Positions 1 to 7,413 are shown, counted from the stretch's first letter. The stretch: DNA of 10,159 nucleotides from CAG-390 sp964590755 (GCA_964590755.1 CAZPYK010000058.1:1-10159), one strand, 5' to 3'. Notes: generated by a model from the sequence alone, not told the origin. Numbers and translations: made by a program.

Positions 1-394
1 CACTGCCTCTTTTCCTCACGGTAAGGGGATTTTACTTTGGCAACTTACCAAAAAGTTTTTACCTTCTTTTGGCTTTGACGTATTTTTTAGGTGGCTTATG
101 CGATTAAATTACATTTTTTTCGCCCGAAAAATATTTTTTCGCATTTTCATATTAAAAAACAATATCGGGCAAAAAAATCCGCAATTATCGCCGGCGATCA
201 CTTAATGCTTAATCTTGAGCATGGTTTGGACGGTTCTTTTGATTATACCGGCAAAACAATTATTACATACAGCACTTCATAGCTTTAAAATTTATTGAAC
301 AACGATGACGCATCCTCTATACAATAAACCGAGCGTGCAAGCACGCAATATAAAGCAAAAGCATGCAATTTTTCGACAAATATCGAAAAACTCA
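1..394. other. AT-rich region without a supported gene
   Basis: This stretch is much richer in A and T than the rest of the window and is full of A- and T-runs. All three forward frames stay open for a while: one from the left edge to a stop at 203-205, one to a stop at 108-110, and one from a GTG at 91 to a stop at 282. None has a ribosome binding site or a family I recognise, so I call no gene. The GTG frame ends in a fairly protein-like tail (about 180-282), so a small unknown protein or a decayed gene remnant cannot be excluded. GCCCGA (122-127) and TCGGGC (165-170) can pair across a 37-base loop, but the flanks are T-run before and A-run after, so it is not a plus-strand terminator. Bases 300-394 hold the repeats described separately as a possible control region for the aspartokinase gene. 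Confidence 0.6.
333..390. promoter_or_regulatory. Repeat cluster upstream of the aspartokinase promoter (possible operator)
   Basis: Three repeats sit directly upstream of the -35 box at 395. The first is a palindrome, GCGTGC-AA-GCACGC, at 333-346. The second is an imperfect direct repeat, AAGCACGCAATA (339-350) and AAGCATGCAATT (359-370), matching at 10 of 12 bases and offset by 20 bp, close to two helical turns. The third is a perfect 8-bp inverted repeat, TTTTTCGA (369-376) and TCGAAAAA (383-390), with a 6-bp spacer, ending 4 bp before the -35 box. Such symmetry beside a promoter is typical of a repressor or activator site. No known regulator site is recognised, and A/T-rich inverted repeats can arise by chance. 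The A-tracts could also act as an UP element. Confidence 0.35.
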
Positions 395-422
395 TTGACA
401 AAAAACGATTTTTTCATATAAT
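395..422 (+). promoter_or_regulatory. Consensus sigma-A promoter for the aspartokinase gene
   Basis: TTGACA (395-400) and TATAAT (417-422) are both perfect matches to the housekeeping sigma factor consensus, separated by 16 bp. The expected transcription start is near 429-430, which gives a leader of only about 27 bases before the ATG at 457. That leaves no room for a riboswitch or transcription attenuator. Control by lysine or threonine would therefore have to act at the protein level or through a DNA-binding protein on the upstream repeats. The spacer itself is an A6-CGA-T6 tract, which may be intrinsically bent. Confidence 0.85.
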
Positions 423-456
423 ATTAGTAATGTAAAAAGATAGGATCGGTTCAGCC

Positions 457-1779
457 ATGCTTAAGGTAGTAAAATTCGGCGGCAGCTCGCTTTGCGACGC
501 TGCACATTTCAAGCTTGCCGCGGATATCGTCAAATCGGACGCATCACGTCGATATGTCGTCCCATCGGCGCCGGGAAAACGCTTTTCTGATGACATAAAG
601 GTCACGGATATGCTCTACACCTTCCACAAGATGGTGCGCGACCGCGAGGATGCGGAAAGCATCGACGCATATTACGACCTCATCTGCACCCGCTATAATG
701 AAATAATCGATGAGTTGGGGCTTGATCTTGACATTTCGCACGAGCTGATGTATATCAAAAATGCGATACTCGGACGCGCGGGACGCGACTTCGCCGCCAG
801 CCGCGGAGAATACCTCAGCGGTCTGATACTCGCAAAATATCTCGGCTATGATTTTATCGACGCGGAAAACGTGATATTCTTCACCGAGACCGGCGCCTTT
901 GACGCCGACAGAACACAGGAGCGCATGCGGTGCGAGCTTGCGCGGCACGAGCGCGCCGTCATTCCGGGATTTTACGGCATCATGCCCAACGAAACGATAA
1001 AGACCTTCTCGCGCGGCGGCTCGGATGTGACGGGCTCTATCGTTGCGCAAGCCGCAGAGGCCGATCTTTACGAAAACTGGACGGATGTTTCCGGCTTTAA
1101 GATGGCAGATCCGCGCATCGTCGACAATCCGCTTACAATAAAGACCATAACCTATCGCGAGCTTCGCGAGCTCTCGTATATGGGTGCGACCGTGCTTCAC
1201 GAGGAGGCCATCTTCCCGGTGCGCTATGCCGGCATCCCAATAAACATTCGCAACACCCTGCGCCCGCAGGATCCCGGAACGATGATAGTTGCCGCCGCGC
1301 AGGATTACGACAGCGAGCATGTCATCACCGGCATTGCGGGCAAGCGCGGATTTACCGTTATCACGCTTGAACAGGATATGATGAATTCGGATTCCGGATT
1401 CGGCAGACGCGTATTGGAGATATTCGAGGAATACGGAATAGCGTTTGAGCACCTGCCATCCGGCATCGACACAATGAGCGTTGTGCTTGAGAGCGCTACA
1501 CTTGAGGGTCGGCGCGAGCGGATAATCAACTCGCTTCGTCGTTCGTTGCGCCCCAACAGCATCACGATCGAGGATAATGTTGCGCTGATCGCCGTGGTCG
1601 GTCGCGGAATGGTAAAGGCACACGGCACCGCGGCGAGAGTTTTTTCCGCCATTTCCGCCCGTGAGATCAACGTAAGAATGATAGACCAGGGCTCATCCGA
1701 GCTCAATATCATCATCGGAGTCGAGGAACACGATTTCGAAGATGCCATTCGCGCCATCTATTGCGAATTCGTGAGATAA
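457..1779 (+). CDS. lysC: Aspartate kinase (aspartokinase)
   Basis: Phosphorylates aspartate with ATP to give 4-phospho-aspartate, the first step toward lysine, diaminopimelate, methionine and threonine, in the cytoplasm. The 440-residue product starts with the kinase motif KFGGSS (6-11). It continues with RGEYLSG (116-122), the FSRGGSDVTGS nucleotide/substrate motif (184-194), WTDVSGF..ADPR (208-220) and ELSYMGATVLHEEA (238-251). Two C-terminal ACT domains follow (about 292-360 and 376-440); these normally bind the feedback amino acid. Length and architecture fit a monofunctional ACT-regulated aspartokinase with no homoserine dehydrogenase fusion. The ATG at 457 is favoured because the kinase motif lies right behind it, with a weak AGGA at 442-445. 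The gene is a single-gene unit under its own consensus promoter and is convergent with the ABC cassette. Whether lysine or threonine is the inhibitor cannot be read from the sequence. Confidence 0.96.
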   Translation: MLKVVKFGGSSLCDAAHFKLAADIVKSDASRRYVVPSAPGKRFSDDIKVTDMLYTFHKMVRDREDAESIDAYYDLICTRYNEIIDELGLDLDISHELMYIKNAILGRAGRDFAASRGEYLSGLILAKYLGYDFIDAENVIFFTETGAFDADRTQERMRCELARHERAVIPGFYGIMPNETIKTFSRGGSDVTGSIVAQAAEADLYENWTDVSGFKMADPRIVDNPLTIKTITYRELRELSYMGATVLHEEAIFPVRYAGIPINIRNTLRPQDPGTMIVAAAQDYDSEHVITGIAGKRGFTVITLEQDMMNSDSGFGRRVLEIFEEYGIAFEHLPSGIDTMSVVLESATLEGRRERIINSLRRSLRPNSITIEDNVALIAVVGRGMVKAHGTAARVFSAISAREINVRMIDQGSSELNIIIGVEEHDFEDAIRAIYCEFVR

Positions 1780-1800
1780 CTCGGTCGCACAAAACTTCTC

Positions 1801-1829
1801 ACGCTTCAAGAATTCCAAAGCGTTTGCTT
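1801..1829 (+). terminator. Possible weak terminator after the aspartokinase gene
   Basis: ACGCTT (1801-1806) pairs with AAGCGT (1818-1823) across an 11-base loop and is followed by TTGCTTT. The stem is short and the T-tract interrupted, so it is at best a weak terminator. It begins 22 bases after the stop codon. The stronger hairpin at 1853-1883 is more likely the main stop. Confidence 0.25.
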
Positions 1830-1852
1830 TCACATAAATATCATCAAAGATC

Positions 1853-1890
1853 GCGCGGCTCCCGCAAAATGCGGAAGCCGCGCTTAATTT
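1853..1890. terminator. Intergenic hairpin, probable bidirectional terminator
   Basis: GCGCGGCT (1853-1860) pairs with AGCCGCGC (1876-1883). After one C/A mismatch, CCGC (1862-1865) pairs with GCGG (1871-1874) around the loop AAAAT. On the plus strand the stem is followed by TTAATTTAT, and on the minus strand by GATCTTTGATG; both T-tracts are imperfect. It lies between the end of the aspartokinase gene and the end of the convergent ABC transporter gene, 15 bases after the latter's stop codon, which is where a shared terminator is expected. Confidence 0.7.
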
Positions 1891-1898
1891 ATCGTCCT

Positions 1899-3764
1899 TT
1901 ATACAAACTGTGAATTGTAGAGACCCGCGTAGAAGCCTCCTGCCGCCATCAATGTCTCGTGATCGCCCTGCTCGATAACATCTCCGTCCTTCATCACAAG
2001 GATAAGATCCGCATTTTTGATCGTCGAAAGTCTGTGTGCGATAACAAAGCAGGTACGCCCCTTCATAAGTCGGCGCATAGCCTCCTGTATTTTATGCTCT
2101 GTCCGCGAGTCGACGTTTGACGTTGCCTCGTCGAGTATGAGCATAGAAGAATCCGCAAGCATTGCGCGAGCTATGGTCAGCAGCTGCTTCTGGCCCTTGG
2201 ATATACCCGAGCCGTTGTCGGTCAGTAGGGTATCATATCCCTGCGGCAGCGCCTCGATGAAGCCGTCGATATGCGCGGCGCGCGCGGCGGCGCGTATATC
2301 CTCATCGGTCGCGCCTTCCTTGCCGTATGCGATATTCTCGGCAACAGTCCCGCCGAACAGCCATGTATCCTGCAGCACCATGGTATACGCCGCGCGAAGC
2401 GAGCTGCGCGTGACCTTTCTTATCTCACTGCCGTCTATCCCGATACTTCCGGAATCGATATCGTAAAACCGCATCAAAAGATTGATCACGGTCGTTTTTC
2501 CGGCACCGGTGGGGCCGACTATCGCTATAGTCTGTCCCGCCTCGACGTTCAAGGTCAGATCCTTCAATATTATCCTGTCCGCAGAATACCCGAATCTCAC
2601 ATGCTCTATGTCCACCTCGCCGCGCACATCGGAAAGCACCTCGGAATCCGCGTCGTCGACAGGCTCGGGCAGCTCGTCCATTATTGCGAATATCCGCTCC
2701 GCGGCGGCAAGCGCCGATTGCAGATCCGCCAAAATATTGGCGAATTCGTTTATCGGACCCGCAAATTTGCGCGAATATTGCACGAATGAGGAAAGTCCTC
2801 CGAGATCGAGAAAGAGCAGAGATGTCGGCATCACCGCACCGGTGAGCGAGAGCATGAAGAAGATACCGCCGACCATTATGACCAAGGATATCGAAAGATT
2901 GTTTATAAAATTCACCGACGGACCTATCGCCGCACCGTGGTAATCGGCGTTGTAATACGCGCGCCCCGCATCGTCGTTGCGCTCGTCAAAGCGTTTGACT
3001 ATGGTCGCTTCCCTACCGTATGCGCGAATGGTACGCTGTCCCGAAAGCATCTCCTCGGCATATCCGTTGAGCTCGCCCAGCTTTGCCGAGCGAAGTCTGA
3101 AGAGCGGCCGCACCCTTTTGCTCTTGATACGCGTCAAGGCTATCGAGATCGGAACGGTCACGACAAATATCACGATTATCACCGGAGAGATCGATATCAT
3201 CATACCGAGCGAGAAGACCACCGTAACAATGCTTGAACAGATCTGAAGCAGATCGTGAGACAGCGACGCGTTCACCGTGTCCACATCGTAGGATATATGG
3301 CTTATGATATCTCCCGTGGCATGCGTATCGAAATATCCAACCGGAAGCAGCATAAGACGATCGAATATCTCTCTTCGAAGCGTGTATGTTATCCTCTGCC
3401 CGAGCTTTACGAGAATTATCGCAAGGCAGAGCGAAAGCACCGCCGAGCCGGTATAGCTCAACACCAACAGCCCCGCATATTTCAATACCGTGTCCATATC
3501 CACGGCTCCGCTGCCCAGATCGATGGCGTTTATCGCTTCACCGGAAAGCTTCGGACCTATAAGTCCCAAAAGATTCGACGACAGCATCAGCAGAAGTGCG
3601 GCGAACACGAGCCAACCGCTGCGCCACAAATATCCGCCAAGACGCAACAGCACTTTGCGGCGGGTCTTGGTGTCAAGCTTTTTGACGCCGCTCGAATTGT
3701 TGGGATTGCTCTGCGCGCGCGGATCTCCGAGCATCCCCTTGCCGCCCATTTTTCCGTTATTCAA
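1899..3764 (-). CDS. ABC exporter half-transporter with the catalytic ATP site (ATP-binding/permease)
   Basis: One half of a heterodimeric type IV ABC exporter: about six membrane helices (roughly residues 45-340) fused to an ATPase domain (roughly 380-621). Counting from the TTG at 3764, the ATPase motifs are Walker A GPTGAGKT (417-424), Q-loop Gln 465, signature SKGQ in place of SGGQ (522-525), Walker B LILDEA with Asp 545 and catalytic Glu 546, and switch His 577. Its own Walker B and switch are intact but its signature is degenerate, the complement of the partner encoded upstream. Start choice: a GTG at 3773 directly abuts its only GGAGG. The TTG at 3764 has that GGAGG at 8 bases spacing and overlaps the partner's stop codon by 8 bases, so I prefer it. 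An ATG at 3749 is also possible. Substrate unknown; the adjacent MarR gene hints at drug, peptide or toxin efflux. Family assignment is firm, the exact start is not. Confidence 0.93.
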   Translation of the reverse strand: MNNGKMGGKGMLGDPRAQSNPNNSSGVKKLDTKTRRKVLLRLGGYLWRSGWLVFAALLLMLSSNLLGLIGPKLSGEAINAIDLGSGAVDMDTVLKYAGLLVLSYTGSAVLSLCLAIILVKLGQRITYTLRREIFDRLMLLPVGYFDTHATGDIISHISYDVDTVNASLSHDLLQICSSIVTVVFSLGMMISISPVIIVIFVVTVPISIALTRIKSKRVRPLFRLRSAKLGELNGYAEEMLSGQRTIRAYGREATIVKRFDERNDDAGRAYYNADYHGAAIGPSVNFINNLSISLVIMVGGIFFMLSLTGAVMPTSLLFLDLGGLSSFVQYSRKFAGPINEFANILADLQSALAAAERIFAIMDELPEPVDDADSEVLSDVRGEVDIEHVRFGYSADRIILKDLTLNVEAGQTIAIVGPTGAGKTTVINLLMRFYDIDSGSIGIDGSEIRKVTRSSLRAAYTMVLQDTWLFGGTVAENIAYGKEGATDEDIRAAARAAHIDGFIEALPQGYDTLLTDNGSGISKGQKQLLTIARAMLADSSMLILDEATSNVDSRTEHKIQEAMRRLMKGRTCFVIAHRLSTIKNADLILVMKDGDVIEQGDHETLMAAGGFYAGLYNSQFV

Positions 3765-5514
3765 GGAAAGCACCTCCCATCTGAGATTCGCTTATCTCGC
3801 GGTAGATGTCACAGCTCGCCATGAGTTCCTCGTGAGTTCCCGCGGCTACCGCCTTACCTTCGTCAAACACCAAAATGAGATCGGAATTCATCACCGAACT
3901 GACTCGTTGCGCCACCACGATGACGCTGCCGCCTTCCGATGATACCTCCTCGCGCAACGCACGTCTGAGAGCCGCATCGGTCTTATAGTCAAGCGCGGAG
4001 CTTGCATCATCCAGCACCAATATCGCGGGAGCGGCGGCGATCGCGCGTGCTATCAGCAAACGCTGGCGCTGTCCGCCGCTGATGTTCGTCCCCTTTGATG
4101 TCAGCATGTGCTCGTACCCGTCGGAAAATTCCTCGATGAAATCCTTTGCCTGAGCTATCCGTGCGGCACGAACTATGCGCTCGTGAGACAAACCTCTTCC
4201 AAGGTCGATATTCGCCTCCACCGTGTCGGCGCAGATAAAATCATTCTGCATGGCAATTCCGAACATCGCATGCAATTCCTCGGTCGGGATCGTCTTGATA
4301 TTTCTGCCGTCGATGCGCACTTCTCCCTCGGTAACGTCGTAAAAGCGCATCAGCAAAGACAAAAGAGTGGTCTTTCCGCTGCCCGTCGCACCGATGATAC
4401 CCAGCGTACCGCCGCGCGGCAGAGAAAAACTGATATCATTTAATATCCTTCCGCCATTGTTATAGCCGAAGCTCACGTGATCGAAAACGATACCGCTTTC
4501 GCGGCGACGGCGATATTTATCGGAATCCTCGACAACGAGATCGGTGGGAGCGATCAGCACCTCCTCAATGCGCCGCGCCGACGCGCTTGCCTTTGAGATT
4601 ATCAAAAAGATGCGCGACACCGACATCATGGCAAGCGATATAAGAGTAAAATATTGAATGAAGGCAATTATCTTTCCGGGCTCGGAGGTGCCCGCGCGCA
4701 CCCGAAGCGCCCCGACCACCACGACCGCAGTGATACCCAGATTCATGAACCAGTTCATAAGCGGATGAGCCGATGACATTATGGCATTCGTGCGTCCCTC
4801 GGTCTCCGCAAGCGCGGAATTCTCTTTATCGAAGCGCCGCCTTTCGTGGTCGGTCTTTGAGAGTGCCTTTATCACCCTTATTCCCTGCGCATCCTCGCGC
4901 ACGACACGGGTCATGGAATCCACCGCCTCGCGGACCTTGGTATACAGCGGAAGCCCGCGACCGGTTATACCGTAAACGGCAAGAAATATAAACGGCAGAA
5001 CTCCAACCATCACCAGTGTCAGCACCGGATCGAGCGTCGCCGTTATGGCGAGTCCGCCGAAGAGCAATATCGGAGCCCTGACCCCCATACGCTGCATCGT
5101 GTTGATGAAATTATGTATATTATATGTGTCTCCCGTCAACCGACTCTCAAGGCTTTCTATCGTAAAGCTGTCTGTCTGCGCCGCCGAAAGCCGCATGGTC
5201 TTGTCAAACAGATCATGCCTCACCGCAAGCGCGACATCCTTTGCGGTACGCGCCGCCATACGATTTGCGGTTACGTTGCCGATAACTCCCATCAACGCGC
5301 ACAGTATCATCGCCAAAGCCCAAAGTACTATGCGCACGGCTCCGCTCTTAAGATCGGGAGCCGCCTCGTCTCCGAGCGGCTTTATCACATTTTGGATTAT
5401 GTGGCTTAAGATATACGGCAGCGCCAGCTCTATCAGCGTTCCCAGGACCTTGATCGAAAGCGACAAGCACATAAAGCGGCGATGCGGCTTGAGATATGCA
5501 AGGATCGTTCTCAT
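3757..5514 (-). CDS. ABC exporter half-transporter with the degenerate ATP site (ATP-binding/permease)
   Basis: The second half of the heterodimeric exporter, 585 residues, with a membrane domain (about 15-310) and an ATPase domain (about 342-585). Motifs are Walker A GATGSGKT (375-382), Q-loop Gln 423, and a canonical signature SGGQ (479-482). Walker B is LVLDDA, with Asp 503 where the catalytic Glu should be, and the switch residue is Gln 536 where a His is normal. This subunit therefore lends a good signature motif to the partner's active site but forms a poorly hydrolysing site itself, as in TM287/288- or BmrCD-type exporters. The ATG at 5514 overlaps the stop codon of the MarR gene (ATGA) and has GGAGG 10 bases upstream, so the genes are translationally coupled. 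Expression is probably controlled by that MarR protein. Substrate unknown. Confidence 0.94.
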   Translation of the reverse strand: MRTILAYLKPHRRFMCLSLSIKVLGTLIELALPYILSHIIQNVIKPLGDEAAPDLKSGAVRIVLWALAMILCALMGVIGNVTANRMAARTAKDVALAVRHDLFDKTMRLSAAQTDSFTIESLESRLTGDTYNIHNFINTMQRMGVRAPILLFGGLAITATLDPVLTLVMVGVLPFIFLAVYGITGRGLPLYTKVREAVDSMTRVVREDAQGIRVIKALSKTDHERRRFDKENSALAETEGRTNAIMSSAHPLMNWFMNLGITAVVVVGALRVRAGTSEPGKIIAFIQYFTLISLAMMSVSRIFLIISKASASARRIEEVLIAPTDLVVEDSDKYRRRRESGIVFDHVSFGYNNGGRILNDISFSLPRGGTLGIIGATGSGKTTLLSLLMRFYDVTEGEVRIDGRNIKTIPTEELHAMFGIAMQNDFICADTVEANIDLGRGLSHERIVRAARIAQAKDFIEEFSDGYEHMLTSKGTNISGGQRQRLLIARAIAAAPAILVLDDASSALDYKTDAALRRALREEVSSEGGSVIVVAQRVSSVMNSDLILVFDEGKAVAAGTHEELMASCDIYREISESQMGGAFLE

Positions 5515-5969
5515 TGCACTTCATCCTCCGATCCGAGCTCAAGCGAGAGCTGTGCATACTCCGCCGCACGTTTGGCAAGACGCGAGAGAGTTATCACAAA
5601 AAGCTCCATTTCCTCCTCGCTTATATCCTCGGTAAGATACGCATTCCACTCGCGCGACGTTTCCTTTATTTTCGGAAGCATCTCCCGAGCCTTGTCCGTG
5701 GGGTAAACGTTGGTCACACGCTTGTCCTCCTCGTTCTGTCTGCGTTCCACATAACCGCAGCGCTCCAGATACGCCAGATTGCGCGTAACATTGCTTTTGT
5801 TGATATATATCGTCTTGCTCAGCCTATCCTGGGATATACCCGGATGTCGGCACACCGACAATATCAGCGCCGTGTGCGCGGCACCTATATCGGTATCCTT
5901 TAGTTTGTCGCCGCGCCAGATGGCACCGCAACGGCTGATTATATTGATATTTCGCATGAATGCCGGCAT
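5511..5969 (-). CDS. MarR-family transcriptional regulator
   Basis: A 152-residue winged helix-turn-helix protein of usual MarR length. Residues about 43-70 (GISQDRLSKTIYINKSNVTRNLAYLE) form the helix-turn-helix. GYVERR followed by an acidic/basic stretch and RVTNVYPT (about 72-91) is the wing, including the typical DKR. Flanking helices make the dimerisation domain. MarR proteins usually repress their own operon and are released by small phenolic or toxic ligands. Here the gene is first in an operon with two ABC half-transporters and overlaps the next gene by 4 bases, so it most likely controls the exporter. The ATG at 5969 has a strong GGAGGTG 7-8 bases upstream. A possible operator lies at 5995-6008. 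The ligand cannot be deduced. Confidence 0.94.
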   Translation of the reverse strand: MPAFMRNINIISRCGAIWRGDKLKDTDIGAAHTALILSVCRHPGISQDRLSKTIYINKSNVTRNLAYLERCGYVERRQNEEDKRVTNVYPTDKAREMLPKIKETSREWNAYLTEDISEEEMELFVITLSRLAKRAAEYAQLSLELGSEDEVQ

Positions 5970-5994
5970 TTTTCACACCTCCGTATAAATAGTC

Positions 5995-6008
5995 CTCTTT
6001 CGAAAAAG
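5995..6008. promoter_or_regulatory. Possible MarR operator palindrome
   Basis: CTCTTTCGAAAAAG is a 14-bp palindrome with one imperfect pair, 26 bases upstream of the MarR start codon and just before its ribosome binding site. It also covers the T-tract of the terminator of the upstream operon. Only about 25 bases separate that T-tract from the ribosome binding site, so any promoter for the MarR operon must overlap this site or the terminator stem. No clear consensus promoter is visible; an A/T-rich TATTTA lies at about 5985-5990 on the minus strand. The assignment as an operator rests on position and symmetry only. Confidence 0.3.
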
Positions 6009-6045
6009 CGGGCTGTCAAAAAACAAAATGCTTTCGACAGCCCGC
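6003..6045 (-). terminator. Rho-independent terminator of the MBOAT/AlgX-like operon
   Basis: A perfect 10-bp stem, GCGGGCTGTC (6008-6017) with GACAGCCCGC (6036-6045), has an 18-base loop and, read on the minus strand, is followed by TTTTT (6007-6003). It starts 63 bases after the stop codon of the AlgX-like gene and ends transcription before the MarR cassette, so the two minus-strand groups are probably separate transcription units. On the plus strand there is no T-tract. Confidence 0.88.
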
Positions 6046-6107
6046 GCACGGCAGATCGTTGCGCATGCAACCGTCTGCTCTTATTATATCATAATTCGAT
6101 CACAAAA

Positions 6108-7364
6108 TCAATCGTTTTGCGAATAATTTTCCTGCCTGTTGTTTTCTCCCTTCACGGCAGCATGTAAGCCAGAGGCGGCGGTATATGTGGAATTTATATC
6201 CTCGTCGAGCAAAAGCGAAAGCTGATTTTCGTGAATGAATTCGATCACGACACCGGGAGAAACGTTTGACAGCGCCGCCTCGCCGAGATCCGAAGCCACG
6301 CGATAGCCCACCTCGCCGAAGGTGTTGGAAAAGAATTCCGAGAGCAGGATCTTGTCCCATTCTCCGCCCTCTGCGAATTGTATGAGCACAGCAGGTGAGA
6401 TCGGTATTTCGGAACGATATTCCGAAAGCGAATATGTAAGCTCGGTATCCCCCAGATAACCGTAGGACATGTATTTTTTCTTTGAATCGCTCGGCAGCGC
6501 CAGCGTTCTGTTCTTGACAAGCTTTTCAAGCCCCGCGCGACGCGCAAGCGCACGTCCGTCGGTCGTGTGCGTGTATATGTCGAGCTCGTCCGCAACAAGT
6601 ATGTTGTGTCCCTCGGTCGCCGAGTCGGAAAGCGCCTCCGCAACGGCGCGATAAAGATAATACGCACCCGCCGCATTCAGTGAATTTTCGGTATTGTTGT
6701 AAAGCTGCCCGTTGCTTCCTGCGGAGATGAGCGCGTCGGTCGGATCCAAAAAGCATGACTCTCCCAGCTCCTCAAGGCGTTTTCCGAGCCGCTTGAGGCG
6801 TGTATCAGAGCTGATCTCGCCGAAATAATCGGGCAAAGCATCCGCGCACACGGTCTGCGAGTTCGGAATGACTACCAAAAGGTATTCTATCCCGCGCGTG
6901 CCGTAGGCGCGACGTCGCTGACGAACGGCGCGAGCCATTGCGTCGGTCTCGGTATCGTCCACCGCCAGCTCCCCGATATAATCCTTTACATAATCATAAC
7001 CATACGCCTCGTTGTATGCTTCAAACAAAAAGCCGTTCTTGCCGACCATGAGCGTGTCATCATCGATATTGCCGAAAAGCAGATAATCGAGCTTTGATAT
7101 GCGCTCTCGCATATCGCTGTTTTTATAAAACACCTCGTTTATCGCATAGATCCCCGAAAAATCATACTTCTCACCGTCGTAATATTCCTCGCACAGGGCG
7201 TCGGCGCTCATCATTGACGAGATACCGAAGTATATCGCCCCCGAGAGCAATATGCCGATAAATACCACACAGCATATCAGCGCCTCGCCGATGCTTGCCG
7301 CGCCCCACTCGCGGGTCTCGGCATCTACCGTTGCTTTTATATCGTTATCATTACCGTTCATCAT
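6108..7364 (-). CDS. AlgX/AlgJ-like (SGNH/DHHW-type) membrane-anchored protein, catalytic residues apparently lost
   Basis: A 418-residue protein with a short cytoplasmic N-terminus, one membrane helix (about 29-50) and a large extracellular domain. Landmarks of the AlgX/AlgJ-like family are present: MVGKNGFLFE (106-115), the GIEYLLVVIPNSQTV core strand (158-172), LYNNTENSLNAAGAYYLYRAV (221-241) and GVVIEFIHENQLSLL near the end (371-385). Family members O-acylate polysaccharides with a Ser-His-Asp set, taking the acyl group from an MBOAT partner. Here the segment normally reading TDTHWN is TENSLN, so Asp is Glu 226 and His is Ser 228. The usual DSF nucleophile position falls in IQFAEGG (328-334) with no Ser. 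The protein is therefore probably not an ordinary acyltransferase. The MBOAT gene lies 49 bases upstream. A GAGGA about 13 bases before the ATG at 7364 supports the start; the adjacent ATG at 7361 is an alternative. Family call is by motif memory, not by search. Confidence 0.8.
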   Translation of the reverse strand: MMNGNDNDIKATVDAETREWGAASIGEALICCVVFIGILLSGAIYFGISSMMSADALCEEYYDGEKYDFSGIYAINEVFYKNSDMRERISKLDYLLFGNIDDDTLMVGKNGFLFEAYNEAYGYDYVKDYIGELAVDDTETDAMARAVRQRRRAYGTRGIEYLLVVIPNSQTVCADALPDYFGEISSDTRLKRLGKRLEELGESCFLDPTDALISAGSNGQLYNNTENSLNAAGAYYLYRAVAEALSDSATEGHNILVADELDIYTHTTDGRALARRAGLEKLVKNRTLALPSDSKKKYMSYGYLGDTELTYSLSEYRSEIPISPAVLIQFAEGGEWDKILLSEFFSNTFGEVGYRVASDLGEAALSNVSPGVVIEFIHENQLSLLLDEDINSTYTAASGLHAAVKGENNRQENYSQND

Positions 7365-7413
7365 ATTCGAACCGTATTCCTCTCATTTGGCATCGGGAAT
7401 GCAATACATATAA

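Noticed and set aside
122..170. GCCCGA/TCGGGC inverted repeat as a terminator
   Set aside because: The stem is only 6 bp with a 37-base loop, and it is followed by A-runs rather than T-runs on both strands.
91..282. 63-codon plus-strand frame from a GTG
   Set aside because: No ribosome binding site, an in-frame stop immediately upstream, very AT-rich low-complexity start, no family recognised. Kept only as a remark on the intergenic region.
544..1623. Long open frame (359 codons) antisense to aspartokinase
   Set aside because: The plus strand here clearly encodes aspartokinase with all motifs. The antisense frame has no family features and is a by-product of codon bias.
3255..3824. 189-codon plus-strand frame across the junction of the ABC genes
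   Set aside because: Lies opposite two well-supported ABC transporter genes and its product is rich in Arg, His and Gln with no domain.
6014..6019. TTGACA on the minus strand as a -35 box for the MarR operon
   Set aside because: It is part of the terminator stem, and the only A/T-rich -10 candidate (TATTTA) is about 22 bases away, too far for a standard promoter.
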